Positions 35,792 to 44,945 are shown, counted from the stretch's first letter. The stretch: 64,000 bases of DNA from Bryobacterales bacterium (GCA_003135055.1 PLDF01000361.1:1-64000); one strand, 5' to 3'. Translations and numbers: made by a program. The notes: generated by a model from the sequence alone, not told the origin.

Positions 35792-35798
35792 AGGACCA

Positions 35799-36479
35799 AT
35801 GGGAGAAACGCCAGGCATTACGGAAACGCAAGGCATTACCGTAGTATTGGCGGACGATCACGCCATTATGCGGGAGGGCTTGGCCGCGCTCTGCGCCGCC
35901 AACGGCCTGACCGTTCTCGGCCAGGCGTGCGACGGTCCCTCGGCGCTCGAGACGATCGCCAGCCTCAAGCCCGATTTCGCGATTCTCGATCTGCAGATGC
36001 CGGGTATGACGGGCGCGGAAGTGATCCGGCGCCTTCGATCGGACGGATGCGCGGCCAAGTTGCTGGTGCTCTCCGTCAGCCGCGAAGATTCCACGGTAAT
36101 AGAAGCGCTGCGCGCAGGCGCCGACGCTTACCTGCTGAAAGACGGGCCCGGGCGGCATCTGTTGGACGCCATCCAATTCGTGCAGGATGGCGGCGTGTAC
36201 ATATCGCCGCTGCTGCGCGGCGCAGGATTGTTCACCCGCGCGGAGAAGACCGCCGCGCACAATCCCATAACCTGTCTCAGCCCGCGCGAAACGGAAGTCT
36301 TCTCTTACCTGGTGAATGGGCTTCGCGCCAAGGATATCGCCGAGCTGCTCGACATCAGCCCCAAAACCGTGGATACCTACCGCGCCAGTCTCATGCGCAA
36401 GCTGAATGTCCACGACCTGGTGGGACTGGTAAAGTTCGCTATCGAGCGGAACTTAACGGGAACGTCCGCGAAGCGCTGA
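35799..36479 (+). CDS. NarL/FixJ-type response regulator
   Basis: A 226-residue regulator, cognate partner of the kinase just upstream. Receiver domain: acidic pair ADDHAIMREGL, phospho-acceptor Asp64 in ILDLQMPGM, and Lys114 in YLLKDG. The C-terminal LuxR-type helix-turn-helix is LSPRETEVFSYLVNGLRAKD and ELLDISPKTVDTYRASLMRK. The N-terminus has a duplicated GITETQGIT stretch. Phosphorylation should dimerise it to activate unknown promoters. Confidence 0.93.
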   Translation: MGETPGITETQGITVVLADDHAIMREGLAALCAANGLTVLGQACDGPSALETIASLKPDFAILDLQMPGMTGAEVIRRLRSDGCAAKLLVLSVSREDSTVIEALRAGADAYLLKDGPGRHLLDAIQFVQDGGVYISPLLRGAGLFTRAEKTAAHNPITCLSPRETEVFSYLVNGLRAKDIAELLDISPKTVDTYRASLMRKLNVHDLVGLVKFAIERNLTGTSAKR

Positions 36480-36674
36480 GTTCAATGCATTCAGCGCCGC
36501 AGGGTGACTGCTAAGCCGAGTGCTTCGTTGATAGGTTTCGAGCGACCGAATCAGATCTTCTACGGCGGCCCTGCGCCGATACAAGCGCTGCAATGCGCGT
36601 TTGCGGACGGCATCGCTCGAGATCGGGCGGTTACGTTCGACCGAAGAAGGGGCGGGGAGGGTAATGGGCATCAT
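36453..36674 (-). CDS. Small conserved-looking hypothetical protein
   Basis: About 73 residues from tandem ATGs at 36674/36671, with AGGAG about 11 bases upstream. Charged helix DAVRKRALQRLYRRRAAVED is followed by LIRSLETYQ. The pattern looks like small acidobacterial proteins that I cannot name. Its 3' end overlaps the response regulator by 27 bases, tail to tail. Confidence 0.5.
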   Translation of the reverse strand: MMPITLPAPSSVERNRPISSDAVRKRALQRLYRRRAAVEDLIRSLETYQRSTRLSSHPAALNALNSALRGRSR

Positions 36675-36946
36675 GTCCGAGGCTTCTCCTAGCATGTAAC
36701 CTGAAGTATTTCCTAAATCTGAAACCGATGTATTTCCTCTGTAAGGGTAATCACATTTCTATCTTTGGTCAAGACAATCGATCAATTCCCGGTTTTTCTA
36801 CTTACTATCAGTCGCCTCCGGGGAAAACCCGGTTGACATCGACCCGTATTTATGGCCATGCACTTACAGGTGGACACTGATTACTAAAGAAGGGGACAGG
36901 CGCTTAAAACGTTTTCGGGATTTCCTCGCGCTCGGCCGCGAAATCC

Positions 36947-36968
36947 CGCTCCCTCATGGTCGCGGCTC
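36947..36968 (-). repeat. Dispersed element, GACCGTAA family, copy 3 (inverted)
   Basis: The minus strand reads GAGCCGCGACCATGAGGGAG. It is followed on the plus strand by CTGCGTCTGTCCGCAAATAG, which at 5667-5686 precedes copy 1 in the opposite arrangement. Confidence 0.7.
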
Positions 36969-37040
36969 TGTCTCTGCTGCGTCTGTCCGCAAATAGTTAC
37001 GGAGCCGGCGTTTCCCGAATCCGTTTAAGCACCCGAAGGG

Positions 37041-37060
37041 GACAGGCCGGGAGGCCCGTC
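37041..37060. repeat. Hairpin of the GACNGGCC family
   Basis: GACAGGCC-GGGA-GGCCCGTC, one mismatch. Related hairpins at 44807, 44926 and 47483. Confidence 0.65.
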
Positions 37061-37084
37061 CTACATATCGTGCTACGATATTAA

Positions 37085-37624
37085 ATGTCCTTGCCGATCC
37101 GGAAGCCACTAAACCCGTATGACCTATCGCGTCGGTATGCCAGCGACTTGGCAGATGCGGACTATCGAGCTCTGGCCGATTTCCGGCTTCAGATCCGCCG
37201 GTTTCTCCATTTCAGCGAAGAGGCGGCCCGGTCCGAGGGACTGGAACTGCAGCAGCACCAGTTCCTGTTGACGGTCCGGGCGCTTATGGGCTCGCATGGT
37301 GGCTCGCATGGCCCGACGGTGGGAGAAATCGCCGAGCATCTGCTGATCCGGCATCACAGCGCCGTAGGCCTGGCGGACAGATTGGTGGAGCACGGCCTGG
37401 TGGAGCGCGTACGCGGCGAGGGCGACCGGCGCCAGGTTCGAATCCGGCTGACTGCCCATGGCAAGAAAACGATCGCGCGGCTCTCCGGCATCCACCGGGA
37501 GGAGCTTTTGAGCTCCGGCCCGCTGCTGGTGGAATCGCTCGGCGCGCTGCTTCAACAACTTCGCGAGCAACGGGAGCCGCAGCGAAATCATGAGGACGAC
37601 AAGGACGATGTTTCCAAAGCTTAA
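37085..37624 (+). CDS. MarR-family transcriptional regulator
   Basis: A 179-residue winged-helix regulator. N-terminal helix (ALADFRLQIRRFLHFSEEAA), then QHQFLLTVRAL, the recognition region TVGEIAEHLLIRHHSAVGLA and the wing GEGDRRQVRIRLTAHGKK, all in the usual MarR order. The C-terminal tail is charged (NHEDDKDDVS). It overlaps the ClC gene by 17 bases, so the two are cotranscribed and it may control transport of anions or the response to a ligand. The ligand is unknown. Confidence 0.9.
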   Translation: MSLPIRKPLNPYDLSRRYASDLADADYRALADFRLQIRRFLHFSEEAARSEGLELQQHQFLLTVRALMGSHGGSHGPTVGEIAEHLLIRHHSAVGLADRLVEHGLVERVRGEGDRRQVRIRLTAHGKKTIARLSGIHREELLSSGPLLVESLGALLQQLREQREPQRNHEDDKDDVSKA

Positions 37625-39461
37625 GACTGCCATTCATAAGACGATTCATCCCCCGGAGGCAACCGGCGCCGAAAAACTGGGCGACTTCACCACTACGCCG
37701 CGCGTCATCCCGATATCCCTGCTCGCGATCGGCATTGGCCTTGTCAGCGCCTTCATCGCATTGTTTCTGCTGAAATTGATCGGCCTCTTTACCAATCTCT
37801 TCTTCTTCCAGCGATGGAGCATTTCGGCGGCGTCGCCCGCGGCCAACCACCTGGGCGGCTGGGAAGTGGCGGTTCCGGTTATCGGCGCGCTGATTATCGG
37901 CGTGATGGCGCGTTACGGGTCGGAGCGGATTCGCGGCCACGGCATTCCGGAAGCCATCGAGGCGATTCTGATCAACGGCAGCAAAGTGGAACCGAAAGTC
38001 GCGATTCTCAAGCCGCTATCGAGCGCGATTTCGATTGGCTCGGGCGGACCGTTCGGCGCCGAAGGACCCATCATCATGACGGGCGGCGCATTCGGCTCGA
38101 TGATCGCCCAGTTCTTTCACCTGTCGAGCACGGAACGAAAGACGCTGCTGGTGGCCGGCGCCGCGGGCGGCATGTCCGCCACGTTTGCCGCGCCCGTTGC
38201 GGCAGTGCTGCTGGCGGTGGAGCTGCTGCTTTTCGAATGGAAACCGCGAAGCTTGATCCCCGTCGCGCTGGCCAGCGTGGCGGCGGGGGCCATGCGCAGA
38301 TACCTGCTGGGAGTGGGCCCGCTCTTTCCGGTTCCGCCGCACCCGGTCTTCATCGGGCCGGGAGGGCTGATGGGTTGCATCGTCGCCGGCGTGGCGGCAG
38401 GCGCGCTATCGGCCTTGCTCACGCTGGCGGTATACGGCGCCGAAGATCTGTTCCTGCTGCTGCCCATCCACTGGATGTGGTGGCCGGCGATTGGCGGCTT
38501 GACCATCGGACTGGGCGGCCTGATCTTTCCGCAAGCGCTCGGCGTGGGCTACGACACCATCGGCGCCTTGTTGCAGGGAGACGTGCCACGGAACACGATC
38601 GTGGGCATCCTGCTGGTGAAGTCGGTAATCTGGGCGGTGTCGCTGGGGTCGGGCACTTCGGGCGGCGTGCTGGCGCCGCTGCTCATGATGGGCGGAGCCT
38701 TGGGCGGGCTTGAGGCGATGTTCCTGCCGCACGAAGGCGCCGGGTTCTGGCCGCTGGTGAGCATGGGCGCGATTCTGGGCGGCACGATGCGCTCGCCGTT
38801 CACCGGCATCGTCTTCGCGCTGGAGCTGACTCACGATGTCAACATGCTGCTGCCCTTGCTGCTGGCGGTGACCATCGCGCACGGGTTCACGGTTCTGACG
38901 CTGCGGCGTTCCATTCTGACGGAGAAAGTGGCGCGGCGCGGATTCCATCTCAGCCGCGAATACGCCGTGGATCCACTGGAAATCCTTTTCGTGCGCGAGG
39001 TGATGCGCAGCGACATTGTCGCCTTCCCGGCGAATATGCAGTCCGCGGAGGCGGCCGCTTCGTTGAAGCCGGGCCACGTGCGACGCGGCCAGTTGTTATA
39101 CCCGGTAGTGGATGCCGATCGACGCCTCGCCGGCGCCATCACGCGCAACGATCTGCATGAGACGCTGCAGGGCAAGCGCCCGAGGGGCTTGCTTGCCGAC
39201 GTGGCCAAGAAGGACCCCGTGGCGGCCTATGCCGACGAGCCCTTGCGCGTGGTGGTCTACCGCATGGCCGAAACCGGATTCACGCGGCTGCCGGTTTTGG
39301 AGAGCGAGGAAACGCGGAAACTGGTAGGGATGATTTCGCTGCACGATCTATTGCGCGCGCGGACCCGGTCTCTCGAAGAAGAGCGCCACCGGGAGCGCGT
39401 GCTGCGAATCCGTTTGCCGTTTGGGGCGCGGGGACCGGCTGCGGCGGATCGCGAGACATGA
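37608..39461 (+). CDS. ClC-family chloride channel/antiporter with CBS domains
   Basis: About 617 residues from the ATG at 37608 (AAGGACG just upstream), overlapping the marR-like gene. Ten or more membrane segments. ClC signatures: GHGIPEAIEAI, GSGGPFGAEGPI (with the gating glutamate in GAEGP) and GSGTSGGVLAPLLMMGG. Two CBS domains follow (VMRSDIVAFPANMQ; MAETGFTRLPVLE), which usually bind adenine nucleotides and regulate transport. It moves Cl- (or F-/nitrate) across the inner membrane. The gating Glu suggests a proton-coupled antiporter. Confidence 0.93.
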   Translation: MFPKLKTAIHKTIHPPEATGAEKLGDFTTTPRVIPISLLAIGIGLVSAFIALFLLKLIGLFTNLFFFQRWSISAASPAANHLGGWEVAVPVIGALIIGVMARYGSERIRGHGIPEAIEAILINGSKVEPKVAILKPLSSAISIGSGGPFGAEGPIIMTGGAFGSMIAQFFHLSSTERKTLLVAGAAGGMSATFAAPVAAVLLAVELLLFEWKPRSLIPVALASVAAGAMRRYLLGVGPLFPVPPHPVFIGPGGLMGCIVAGVAAGALSALLTLAVYGAEDLFLLLPIHWMWWPAIGGLTIGLGGLIFPQALGVGYDTIGALLQGDVPRNTIVGILLVKSVIWAVSLGSGTSGGVLAPLLMMGGALGGLEAMFLPHEGAGFWPLVSMGAILGGTMRSPFTGIVFALELTHDVNMLLPLLLAVTIAHGFTVLTLRRSILTEKVARRGFHLSREYAVDPLEILFVREVMRSDIVAFPANMQSAEAAASLKPGHVRRGQLLYPVVDADRRLAGAITRNDLHETLQGKRPRGLLADVAKKDPVAAYADEPLRVVVYRMAETGFTRLPVLESEETRKLVGMISLHDLLRARTRSLEEERHRERVLRIRLPFGARGPAAADRET

Positions 39462-39982
39462 CGACCATCGGCCATTCCAACCGGCCTTTGGATGAATTGA
39501 TCGGAATGCTGCGGGCGCACGGTGTGGATTTGCTGGTGGACGTGCGGACTATTCCCAAATCGCGCCACAACCCGCAGTTCAACACGGACAGTCTTCCGGC
39601 GCCGTTGCGCGCGGCCGGCATTGACTATCTGCACATGCCGGGGTTGGGCGGCTTGCGGCACGCGCGCAAAGACTCCATCAATACCGGCTGGCGCAATGAC
39701 AGCTTTCGCGGTTATGCGGACTATATGCAGACCCCGGAATTCGACGCCGCGCTGGCTGAGCTGTTGCAGGTATCGGATGGGCGCCGGGCGGCGGTGATGT
39801 GCGCGGAAGCGGTGCCGTGGCGATGCCACCGTTCGATGATTGCCGATGCGCTGACGGCGCGCGGGGTTGCCGTGGAGCACATCATGAGCGCGGTTAAGCG
39901 GAACCCGCATAAGATGACGGGGTTTGCGCGGGTGGAGGGAACAAGAGTGACTTATCCGGCGGAGACTTTGGAGTTGTTCTAG
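39458..39982 (+). CDS. DUF488 family protein
   Basis: A 174-residue DUF488 protein. TIGHSNRPLDELIGMLR at the start, VDLLVDVRTIPKSRHNPQF and the C-terminal MCAEAVPWRCHRSMIADAL with its conserved Cys/His are the family signatures. Biochemical role unknown; some related proteins act as nucleases or in stress response. Its ATG overlaps the ClC stop (ATGA), so it belongs to the marR-clc operon. Confidence 0.9.
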   Translation: MTTIGHSNRPLDELIGMLRAHGVDLLVDVRTIPKSRHNPQFNTDSLPAPLRAAGIDYLHMPGLGGLRHARKDSINTGWRNDSFRGYADYMQTPEFDAALAELLQVSDGRRAAVMCAEAVPWRCHRSMIADALTARGVAVEHIMSAVKRNPHKMTGFARVEGTRVTYPAETLELF

Positions 39983-40367
39983 CTTAAAGTCTATTGCCGT
40001 TCGTCGACGGATTAACCGGAGAGCACCCGCGCCGACTGACATCGTCGTTCATAGAGCGAGAAAAGTGAGGGGCGTTGGCGAGGCGGATGGGGTGAGTGGA
40101 AGGTCGAGGCTGTCAATTTTATCGCGGAGGCGCGGAGTGGCGGAGGAAGGCGCGGAGTTTCGAGGAAGTCTGAGATGCCGGCGAAAGGGTCAGAACGATG
40201 GTAGTCCATGCGATTATTGAGTGGCGCGGAGGCAGGAGGAAGCGGAGAAATCAAAAGCAAACTACCGCGACAGCGTCCACCGAAGATAGAGGGCTTGCGG
40301 GTGAGTTTCCGGATTGTCACACGGCGGGACACTGGCGCGCGCCGGACGATGTGGCGGCGCCGGAGTG
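39983..40367. other. Spacer, nothing recognised
   Basis: About 385 bases between convergent genes. Some GGAGGCGCGGAG-type low-complexity purine runs near 40123-40165. No gene or terminator seen. Confidence 0.5.
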
Positions 40368-40724
40368 CTATTTCGGACCAGGTTTCTTCCTTTCGTATCG
40401 AACCTTCTTCGCCTCGATCTCGCGCAGGACGTCGTCATGTCTCTGGCCCTCGATGATGTCTTTCAGGTGGATCTGGCCATCTTCATACTGCAGGTGCAAA
40501 CGCCAGCCCGAAATCTTGTCCACATCCGCCCGGTAGACAGGCTCCCGATATCCGACCACCCGATGCAGACGCGTTTTGGGAAACGTGCGCGTCCGGTGAC
40601 ACTCGTGGTCTTCCAGTTCGGCGAGCGCCTCCAAGAAGCTTACCTTGATCTCTTGGCTTGGCAGGCGTTTAGCGGCATCATAGATAACTCCCCAGCCGTC
40701 GAAGAGCGGGCTGATGCGAGCCAC
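40368..40724 (-). CDS. Uncharacterised small protein, second gene of a TA-like pair
   Basis: About 118 residues from a GTG at 40724, two bases from the stop of the upstream gene. It reads ARISPLFDGWGVIYDAAKRL, VSFLEALAELEDHECHRTRT, VVGYREPVYRADVDKISGWR and LHLQYEDGQIHLKDIIEGQR, then a basic tail (KKVRYERKKPGPK). I do not know the family by name. The tight pairing with a RelE-fold-like protein suggests a partner in a TA-like or regulatory pair. The N-terminal frame of the long open reading is not part of the gene. Confidence 0.55.
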   Translation of the reverse strand: MARISPLFDGWGVIYDAAKRLPSQEIKVSFLEALAELEDHECHRTRTFPKTRLHRVVGYREPVYRADVDKISGWRLHLQYEDGQIHLKDIIEGQRHDDVLREIEAKKVRYERKKPGPK

Positions 40725-40725
40725 C

Positions 40726-41124
40726 CTATGGCGTCCGGCCGTTCCGTTCGATCTGATTGCGGTAGAGCATGTGTGCGATCGAACGATAGCTGCGCTCCAC
40801 CTCTTCGTGGCGGACAACGCGAAACAAAGTCACCAGGACCTGCCCGAAAACCGGATCGTCATCGACCGCCATGATGAGGCGAATGTTCCGCCCGGCGCGT
40901 AGCGAGTAGAGGGACGAGCTAAGGCCGCCCTTTAGATGAATCGGAAGCGGCCGTTGCGCTTTGCCAAAAAAGCTGCGCGGATTGTCTCTTAGCAGCGCAT
41001 AGCTACGGCGGAGCGTCTCCAGAACGCGTGCCCGATCGTCTGGGCTCAGCCCGTCCAAGTCCTGTCGGAAGCCGGGCGTCGTCTGCTCGGTAACAGCCGT
41101 TCTCTCTTGAAGCGATACGGGCAA
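40726..41124 (-). CDS. RelE/ParE-fold-like protein, first gene of a TA-like pair
   Basis: About 132 residues from a TTG at 41124, with GAGG 7 bases upstream. The C-terminal half (SLYSLRAGRNIRLIMAVDDD, PVFGQVLVTLFRVVRHEEVE) has the strand pattern of RelE/ParE-type toxins, where a basic strand is followed by D-x-D-x-x and a final strand. It ends HMLYRNQIE. No stop or shift is seen, so unlike the other TA toxins in this window it looks intact. Toxin activity is inference. Confidence 0.55.
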   Translation of the reverse strand: MPVSLQERTAVTEQTTPGFRQDLDGLSPDDRARVLETLRRSYALLRDNPRSFFGKAQRPLPIHLKGGLSSSLYSLRAGRNIRLIMAVDDDPVFGQVLVTLFRVVRHEEVERSYRSIAHMLYRNQIERNGRTP

Positions 41125-41216
41125 CAGGTAACCTCACCCACAAGCATATCTCAAGACGAGGATGAGCCGCTCCGAATTTCAAGCGCGAAGCTGAACGCTC
41201 CCGAACGCTTGGCGCC

Positions 41217-41864
41217 CTACGTCACCATGCCCCGCCGCACCGCGCTCAGCACCAGCTCCGCCGTGCTATGCAGATCCAGCTTCTCCATGATCCGCCAGCG
41301 ATGCGTCTCCACCGTATGCAAGCTAAGATTCAACCTATTGGCGATCTCCTTATTGCTATTCCCCTCCGCCAGCAACTGATAGATCTGCCGCTCGCGATTC
41401 GTCAGCAGCTCAAACCGGTCGTTCACCTCGCTCGCATCCTTCAACCGCGCGAATCCGTCCTGAAAAATGCGCGCCACCGCGGGGCTGAAAAACGCCGTCC
41501 CCTTCTGCACCGCATAGATCGCGCGGATCAGCTCCTCACCCGCGGAATTCTTCAGCACATAGCCGCGCGCGCCGGCCTTCACCGCGCGCAACACGTAGCG
41601 CTCGTCGCTGTACATGCTGAGAATCAGCACCGCCGTGTGCGGCGAATGTTTGAGAATCTGCGACGTGGTCTCGATGCCGTTCAGCTCCTTCATCGCGACG
41701 TCGACGATGGCCACATCCGGCTTATGCTCGCGCGCCGCCTCCACCGCTTCAATGCCGGAACTGGCTTCGGCGACGATATCGAACTCGGAATTGCTTTCCA
41801 AAATGTGGCGCAGACCCTGGCGCATGAGCGTATGATCGTCGGCCAGTAACAGACGGAGCCGCAT
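41217..41864 (-). CDS. NarL-type response regulator
   Basis: A 215-residue LuxR-type regulator, partner of the kinase upstream (stop and start share one base). Receiver: LLLADDHTLMRQGLR, phospho-acceptor Asp55 in VAIVDVAMKELNG, Lys in YVLKNSAGEELI. Output: LTNREREIYQLLAEGNSNKE-type helix-turn-helix with SLHTVETHRWRIMEKLDL. It resembles NarL/DegU regulators and is not close to the one at 35799. Confidence 0.93.
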   Translation of the reverse strand: MRLRLLLADDHTLMRQGLRHILESNSEFDIVAEASSGIEAVEAAREHKPDVAIVDVAMKELNGIETTSQILKHSPHTAVLILSMYSDERYVLRAVKAGARGYVLKNSAGEELIRAIYAVQKGTAFFSPAVARIFQDGFARLKDASEVNDRFELLTNRERQIYQLLAEGNSNKEIANRLNLSLHTVETHRWRIMEKLDLHSTAELVLSAVRRGMVT

Positions 41865-43240
41865 TACGCGACAACCTCATTGGGAACCGGGCCGCCGGCC
41901 GCGCGACCGGCGCCGAGGTTCGACTCATGAGCCCCGGCCAGCGGAATGCGAAGCGCGATGCGCGTGCCCGCGCCCGGCGCCGAATCCACTACCAGAGAAC
42001 CCCCGGCAATGCTGGCGCGCTCGCGCATTCCCAGCAGGCCGAGACCGGCTTTGCGTTCCGGAATGCGCTCGCCGCCGGTACGGAAGCCGCGCCCGTCGTC
42101 CTCCACCTCAGCCACCAGCCAATCGGGAAACTGCCGCACGCTCACGCGCACGCTCGACGCCGCGGAGTGTTTCTCGCAATTGTGCAGGGCTTCCTGCACC
42201 ACGCGGTAGACGCAGGTTTTGACGGAATCGGGCAGCAAATCTTCCACGCCCTGCTCCTTGAATTCGCAGGCGATGCCGCTACGCCGCAGAAAACCCTCAA
42301 GCAGAAATTGCAGCGCCGGAACCAGCCCCAGATCGTCCAGCAGCGCGGGCCGCAGCATCACGGAGATATTGCGCACAGTTTGCACCGAGCGTTCCGCCAA
42401 CGCACGCGCCCGTTCCAGGCGCTCCGGGGAGGGCGTGGGCGTGCCCGCCGCGTGCGAAATTTCTATCTGCAACAGCGCCAGCGTCTGGCCGATTTCGTCG
42501 TGCAGCTCGCGGGAAAGCTTGCGGCGCCCATCTTCTTCCACTTCGAGCAGCCGCGCGGAAAGCTGCTGCAATTCGCGCTTCGTCCGATCCACCTCGGCGT
42601 ACTGGCGCTCGGCCTCGCGCTCCAGATTTTCCGCGTGGCGAACGCTGAGAAGCGCTACCACGAAGCTCAGCAGCACCCCCAGCGCGAGCAAGGCGGACAA
42701 GCGCCCGGCCGCTTGCCTGCGCGTTTCGGCGAACTCGGTCTCTTGCCGCTGCAGGCGCGTTTGCCCGGCCGCGGCCAGGTTCAGAAGCTGGCTGTAAAGC
42801 TCTTCCCGCTTGGGAACGATCGCGCGCTGCAGAAAATCGAACTGCTGCGCGCCGGTCGAGTGGAGCATGGATGCCGGCACCGGCTCGGCGGCCGCCCAAA
42901 AATCGTCCAGCTTGCCGCTCAACTCGGGAAGCGCGGCCATCCCCGCAAGCGCCCGCGCGTCCTCGCTCCGCAGACCGGCCAGTTGAGTTTTCAATGTGGC
43001 TGCCTGCGCCGGAGTGCAGTGGATGAAGAAGTCGCGGATGTCGTTGCCGGCCAGCCAGAGATTGCGGCGCAGCGTGCTCAACTGGGCTTCCTCGCCGGCA
43101 TAGCGGCGGTAAATATCGAGATGCCGCTCCGATACGGAGATTTGAATGCGGTACGCTTCCACCGCGGAAAGCCCTAGCACAACAATCACCGCGGCGTAGC
43201 CTGCTCTCAACACGGCGCGCTTACTTAAACCTTCGGTCAC
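41864..43240 (-). CDS. Membrane sensor histidine kinase (HisKA_3)
   Basis: A 458-residue kinase. Two membrane segments (about 12-30 and 180-200) flank a helical periplasmic sensor with YRRYAGEEAQLSTLRRNLWL, like CHASE3/4HB sensors. H box DGRRKLSRELHDEIGQTLAL carries the phospho-His247. The N box is EALHNCEKHSAASS, and G boxes are VEDDGRGFRTGG and GLGLLGMRERASIAGG. It is cotranscribed with its NarL-type partner. Signal unknown. Confidence 0.92.
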   Translation of the reverse strand: MTEGLSKRAVLRAGYAAVIVVLGLSAVEAYRIQISVSERHLDIYRRYAGEEAQLSTLRRNLWLAGNDIRDFFIHCTPAQAATLKTQLAGLRSEDARALAGMAALPELSGKLDDFWAAAEPVPASMLHSTGAQQFDFLQRAIVPKREELYSQLLNLAAAGQTRLQRQETEFAETRRQAAGRLSALLALGVLLSFVVALLSVRHAENLEREAERQYAEVDRTKRELQQLSARLLEVEEDGRRKLSRELHDEIGQTLALLQIEISHAAGTPTPSPERLERARALAERSVQTVRNISVMLRPALLDDLGLVPALQFLLEGFLRRSGIACEFKEQGVEDLLPDSVKTCVYRVVQEALHNCEKHSAASSVRVSVRQFPDWLVAEVEDDGRGFRTGGERIPERKAGLGLLGMRERASIAGGSLVVDSAPGAGTRIALRIPLAGAHESNLGAGRAAGGPVPNEVVA

Positions 43241-43616
43241 TCTAATTGCTATGGTATCGCTGTGCGCCCCGTACAGGAGAATACGGCTTATGTCGTACGC
43301 GCCGGCGGTCTTGACGCCGGTTTCCGGAACCTCAGAATACGACTAATGCCGTATAGCTTGCGGCCGCCCAGCATCTTATGATCGAAACAATTAGTTGGAA
43401 CCGTCCCGCAATGGCGCAGGGACCTTTCCAGACCGTTCAGTATGTACAGTTGCCTTCCCCGGCAACCAGCACCGCAAGGGCAGGCCCGATCCTGCCCTTT
43501 CTTATTGCCTCTCCACATAGATCTACGGCATTGACGTACGGCATTGACCTGCGACACTGAGCTACGACATTGCACTTCCACCAGCGGGCGCGTTTACACT
43601 AAGACAACGAATCGAT
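43241..43616. other. Spacer between divergent kinase and TauE genes
   Basis: About 376 bases with no gene. It holds short GTACGGCATT / GCGACACT-type repeats near 43530-43580 and should carry both promoters. Confidence 0.5.
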
Positions 43617-44453
43617 ATGGAAGTTCTGGAGTTCTCCGGAATCGTCTTCGGAATCTCGGCTGCCGCCGGCTTCCTGGGCTCTCTCACCGGACTGGGCGGC
43701 GGCGTGGTGGTGACGCCGGCGCTCACTCTGCTGTTGGGCGTGGACCTCCACTATGCCATGGGCGCTTCGCTGGTTTCCGTGATCGCTACTTCTTCCGGCG
43801 CGGCGGCAGCCTACGTGAAAGAGGGCTTCTCGAACGTTCGCGTGGGCATGTTCCTCGAGATCGCCACCACGGTGGGAGCTGTGGCGGGAGCGCACCTGGT
43901 TTCGGTAGTGCCGGCTTCCGGGCTGGCGATTGTTTTCGGCGCCGTGCTGCTCTACTCCGCATGGCACTCCATCGCAGGACGTACGGAAAAGATCGATTCG
44001 CCGCCGGACCGGATCGCGGTACGGCTGAAATTCGATGGAGCCTATCCTGGACCGCAAGGGAAACTGCTATACCACGTGCAGCGCGTCAAGGCCGGATTCA
44101 GCCTGATGTTCGGCGCGGGCGTCCTCTCGGGGCTGCTCGGCATCGGGTCGGGCGCGGTGAAGGTCATCGCCATGGACCAGGTGATGCGGATACCCTTCAA
44201 GGTGTCCACCACCACCAGCAACTTCATGATCGGCGTGACCGCGGCCGCGAGCGCTGGAATCTATCTCAGCCGCGGATATATCGATCCACGCCTGGCGATG
44301 CCGGTGATGCTCGGCGTGCTGGCTGGTTCGCTGGCGGGCGCGCGCCAGCTAATTGGCGCAGGCATTCGTCCCTTGCGCCTGGTGTTCGCCGGCGTGATCG
44401 GATTGCTGGCTGTCGAGATGATCTACAACGGCCTCACGGGGCGAATGGGATGA
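43617..44453 (+). CDS. TauE/SafE-family anion permease
   Basis: A 278-residue polytopic protein. VFGISAAAGFLGSLTGLGGG and VVVTPALTLLLGVDLHYAMG, then GASLVSVIATSSGAAAAYVK, are typical first-half motifs. The second half has MFGAGVLSGLLGIGSGAVKV and STTTSNFMIGVTAAASAGIY. It exports or imports sulfite or organosulfur anions by analogy. It overlaps the DUF1634 gene by four bases (ATGA); this pair often appears together, so the two products may form one transporter. Confidence 0.92.
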   Translation: MEVLEFSGIVFGISAAAGFLGSLTGLGGGVVVTPALTLLLGVDLHYAMGASLVSVIATSSGAAAAYVKEGFSNVRVGMFLEIATTVGAVAGAHLVSVVPASGLAIVFGAVLLYSAWHSIAGRTEKIDSPPDRIAVRLKFDGAYPGPQGKLLYHVQRVKAGFSLMFGAGVLSGLLGIGSGAVKVIAMDQVMRIPFKVSTTTSNFMIGVTAAASAGIYLSRGYIDPRLAMPVMLGVLAGSLAGARQLIGAGIRPLRLVFAGVIGLLAVEMIYNGLTGRMG

Positions 44454-44800
44454 CCGACGAGCGCATGGATGCCATCATCGCGAAGCTGCTTCGCGCGGGC
44501 GTAGTTTCAGCGGCCGCGCTGGTGCTGGCAGGCGGCGTGGCGTACCTCGCGTCGAGCGGCCGGACCGTTCCGGACTACCGGCAGTTCCATCCCGAGATGC
44601 GCGGACTGCGCGCGCTACGCAGTCTACCGTGGCCGGAAGCGCTGATCGAGGTCGGACTGCTGGCCCTGATAGCAACCCCGGTGGCGCGAGTGGTTTTTTG
44701 TTTAGCTGCATTCGCGCTGGAGCGCGACCGCATGTACATGGGTTTCACCGCGGCGGTGCTGGCCGTGCTGCTATACAGCATCTGCACAGCTTTGTTGTGA
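44450..44800 (+). CDS. DUF1634 membrane protein
   Basis: A 116-residue protein with three hydrophobic helices (VSAAALVLAGGVAYL, ALIEVGLLALIATPVARVVF, MGFTAAVLAVLLYSIC). MTDERMDAIIAKLLRAGV and RDRMYMGFTAAVLAV match DUF1634, usually found next to TauE-type permeases. Probably a subunit of the transporter encoded just upstream. Confidence 0.88.
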   Translation: MTDERMDAIIAKLLRAGVVSAAALVLAGGVAYLASSGRTVPDYRQFHPEMRGLRALRSLPWPEALIEVGLLALIATPVARVVFCLAAFALERDRMYMGFTAAVLAVLLYSICTALL

Positions 44801-44806
44801 ATGTGG

Positions 44807-44826
44807 GACCGGCCTACCGGCCGGTC
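44807..44826. repeat. Hairpin of the GACNGGCC family
   Basis: Perfect GACCGGCC-TACC-GGCCGGTC, just after the DUF1634 stop. Could act as a transcription stop. Confidence 0.7.
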
Positions 44827-44925
44827 GATGCGCCGGAGGCGCGCTCTGCGGGCTTGATCGGCTCGGTGGCCGGTCCTGAGCCGACCAGGAGGCCGTTCCC
44901 ACAGGACTGCGTGCCATGGCAAGGA

Positions 44926-44945
44926 GACCGGCCAGGAGGCCGGTC
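44926..44945. repeat. Hairpin of the GACNGGCC family
   Basis: Perfect GACCGGCC-AGGA-GGCCGGTC, directly abutting the stop codon of the BON lipoprotein gene. Confidence 0.7.

Larger units (their letters stand above)
36675..37084. other. Spacer with hairpins and dispersed repeats
   Basis: AT-rich first half, possibly promoter for the small protein. It contains a perfect 9-bp-arm hairpin (CGGGATTTC ... GAAATCCCG, 36916-36948), an inverted GACCGTAA element (36947-36968), a block shared with 5650-5750, and a GACAGGCC hairpin (37041-37060) just upstream of the marR-like gene. Confidence 0.6.
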
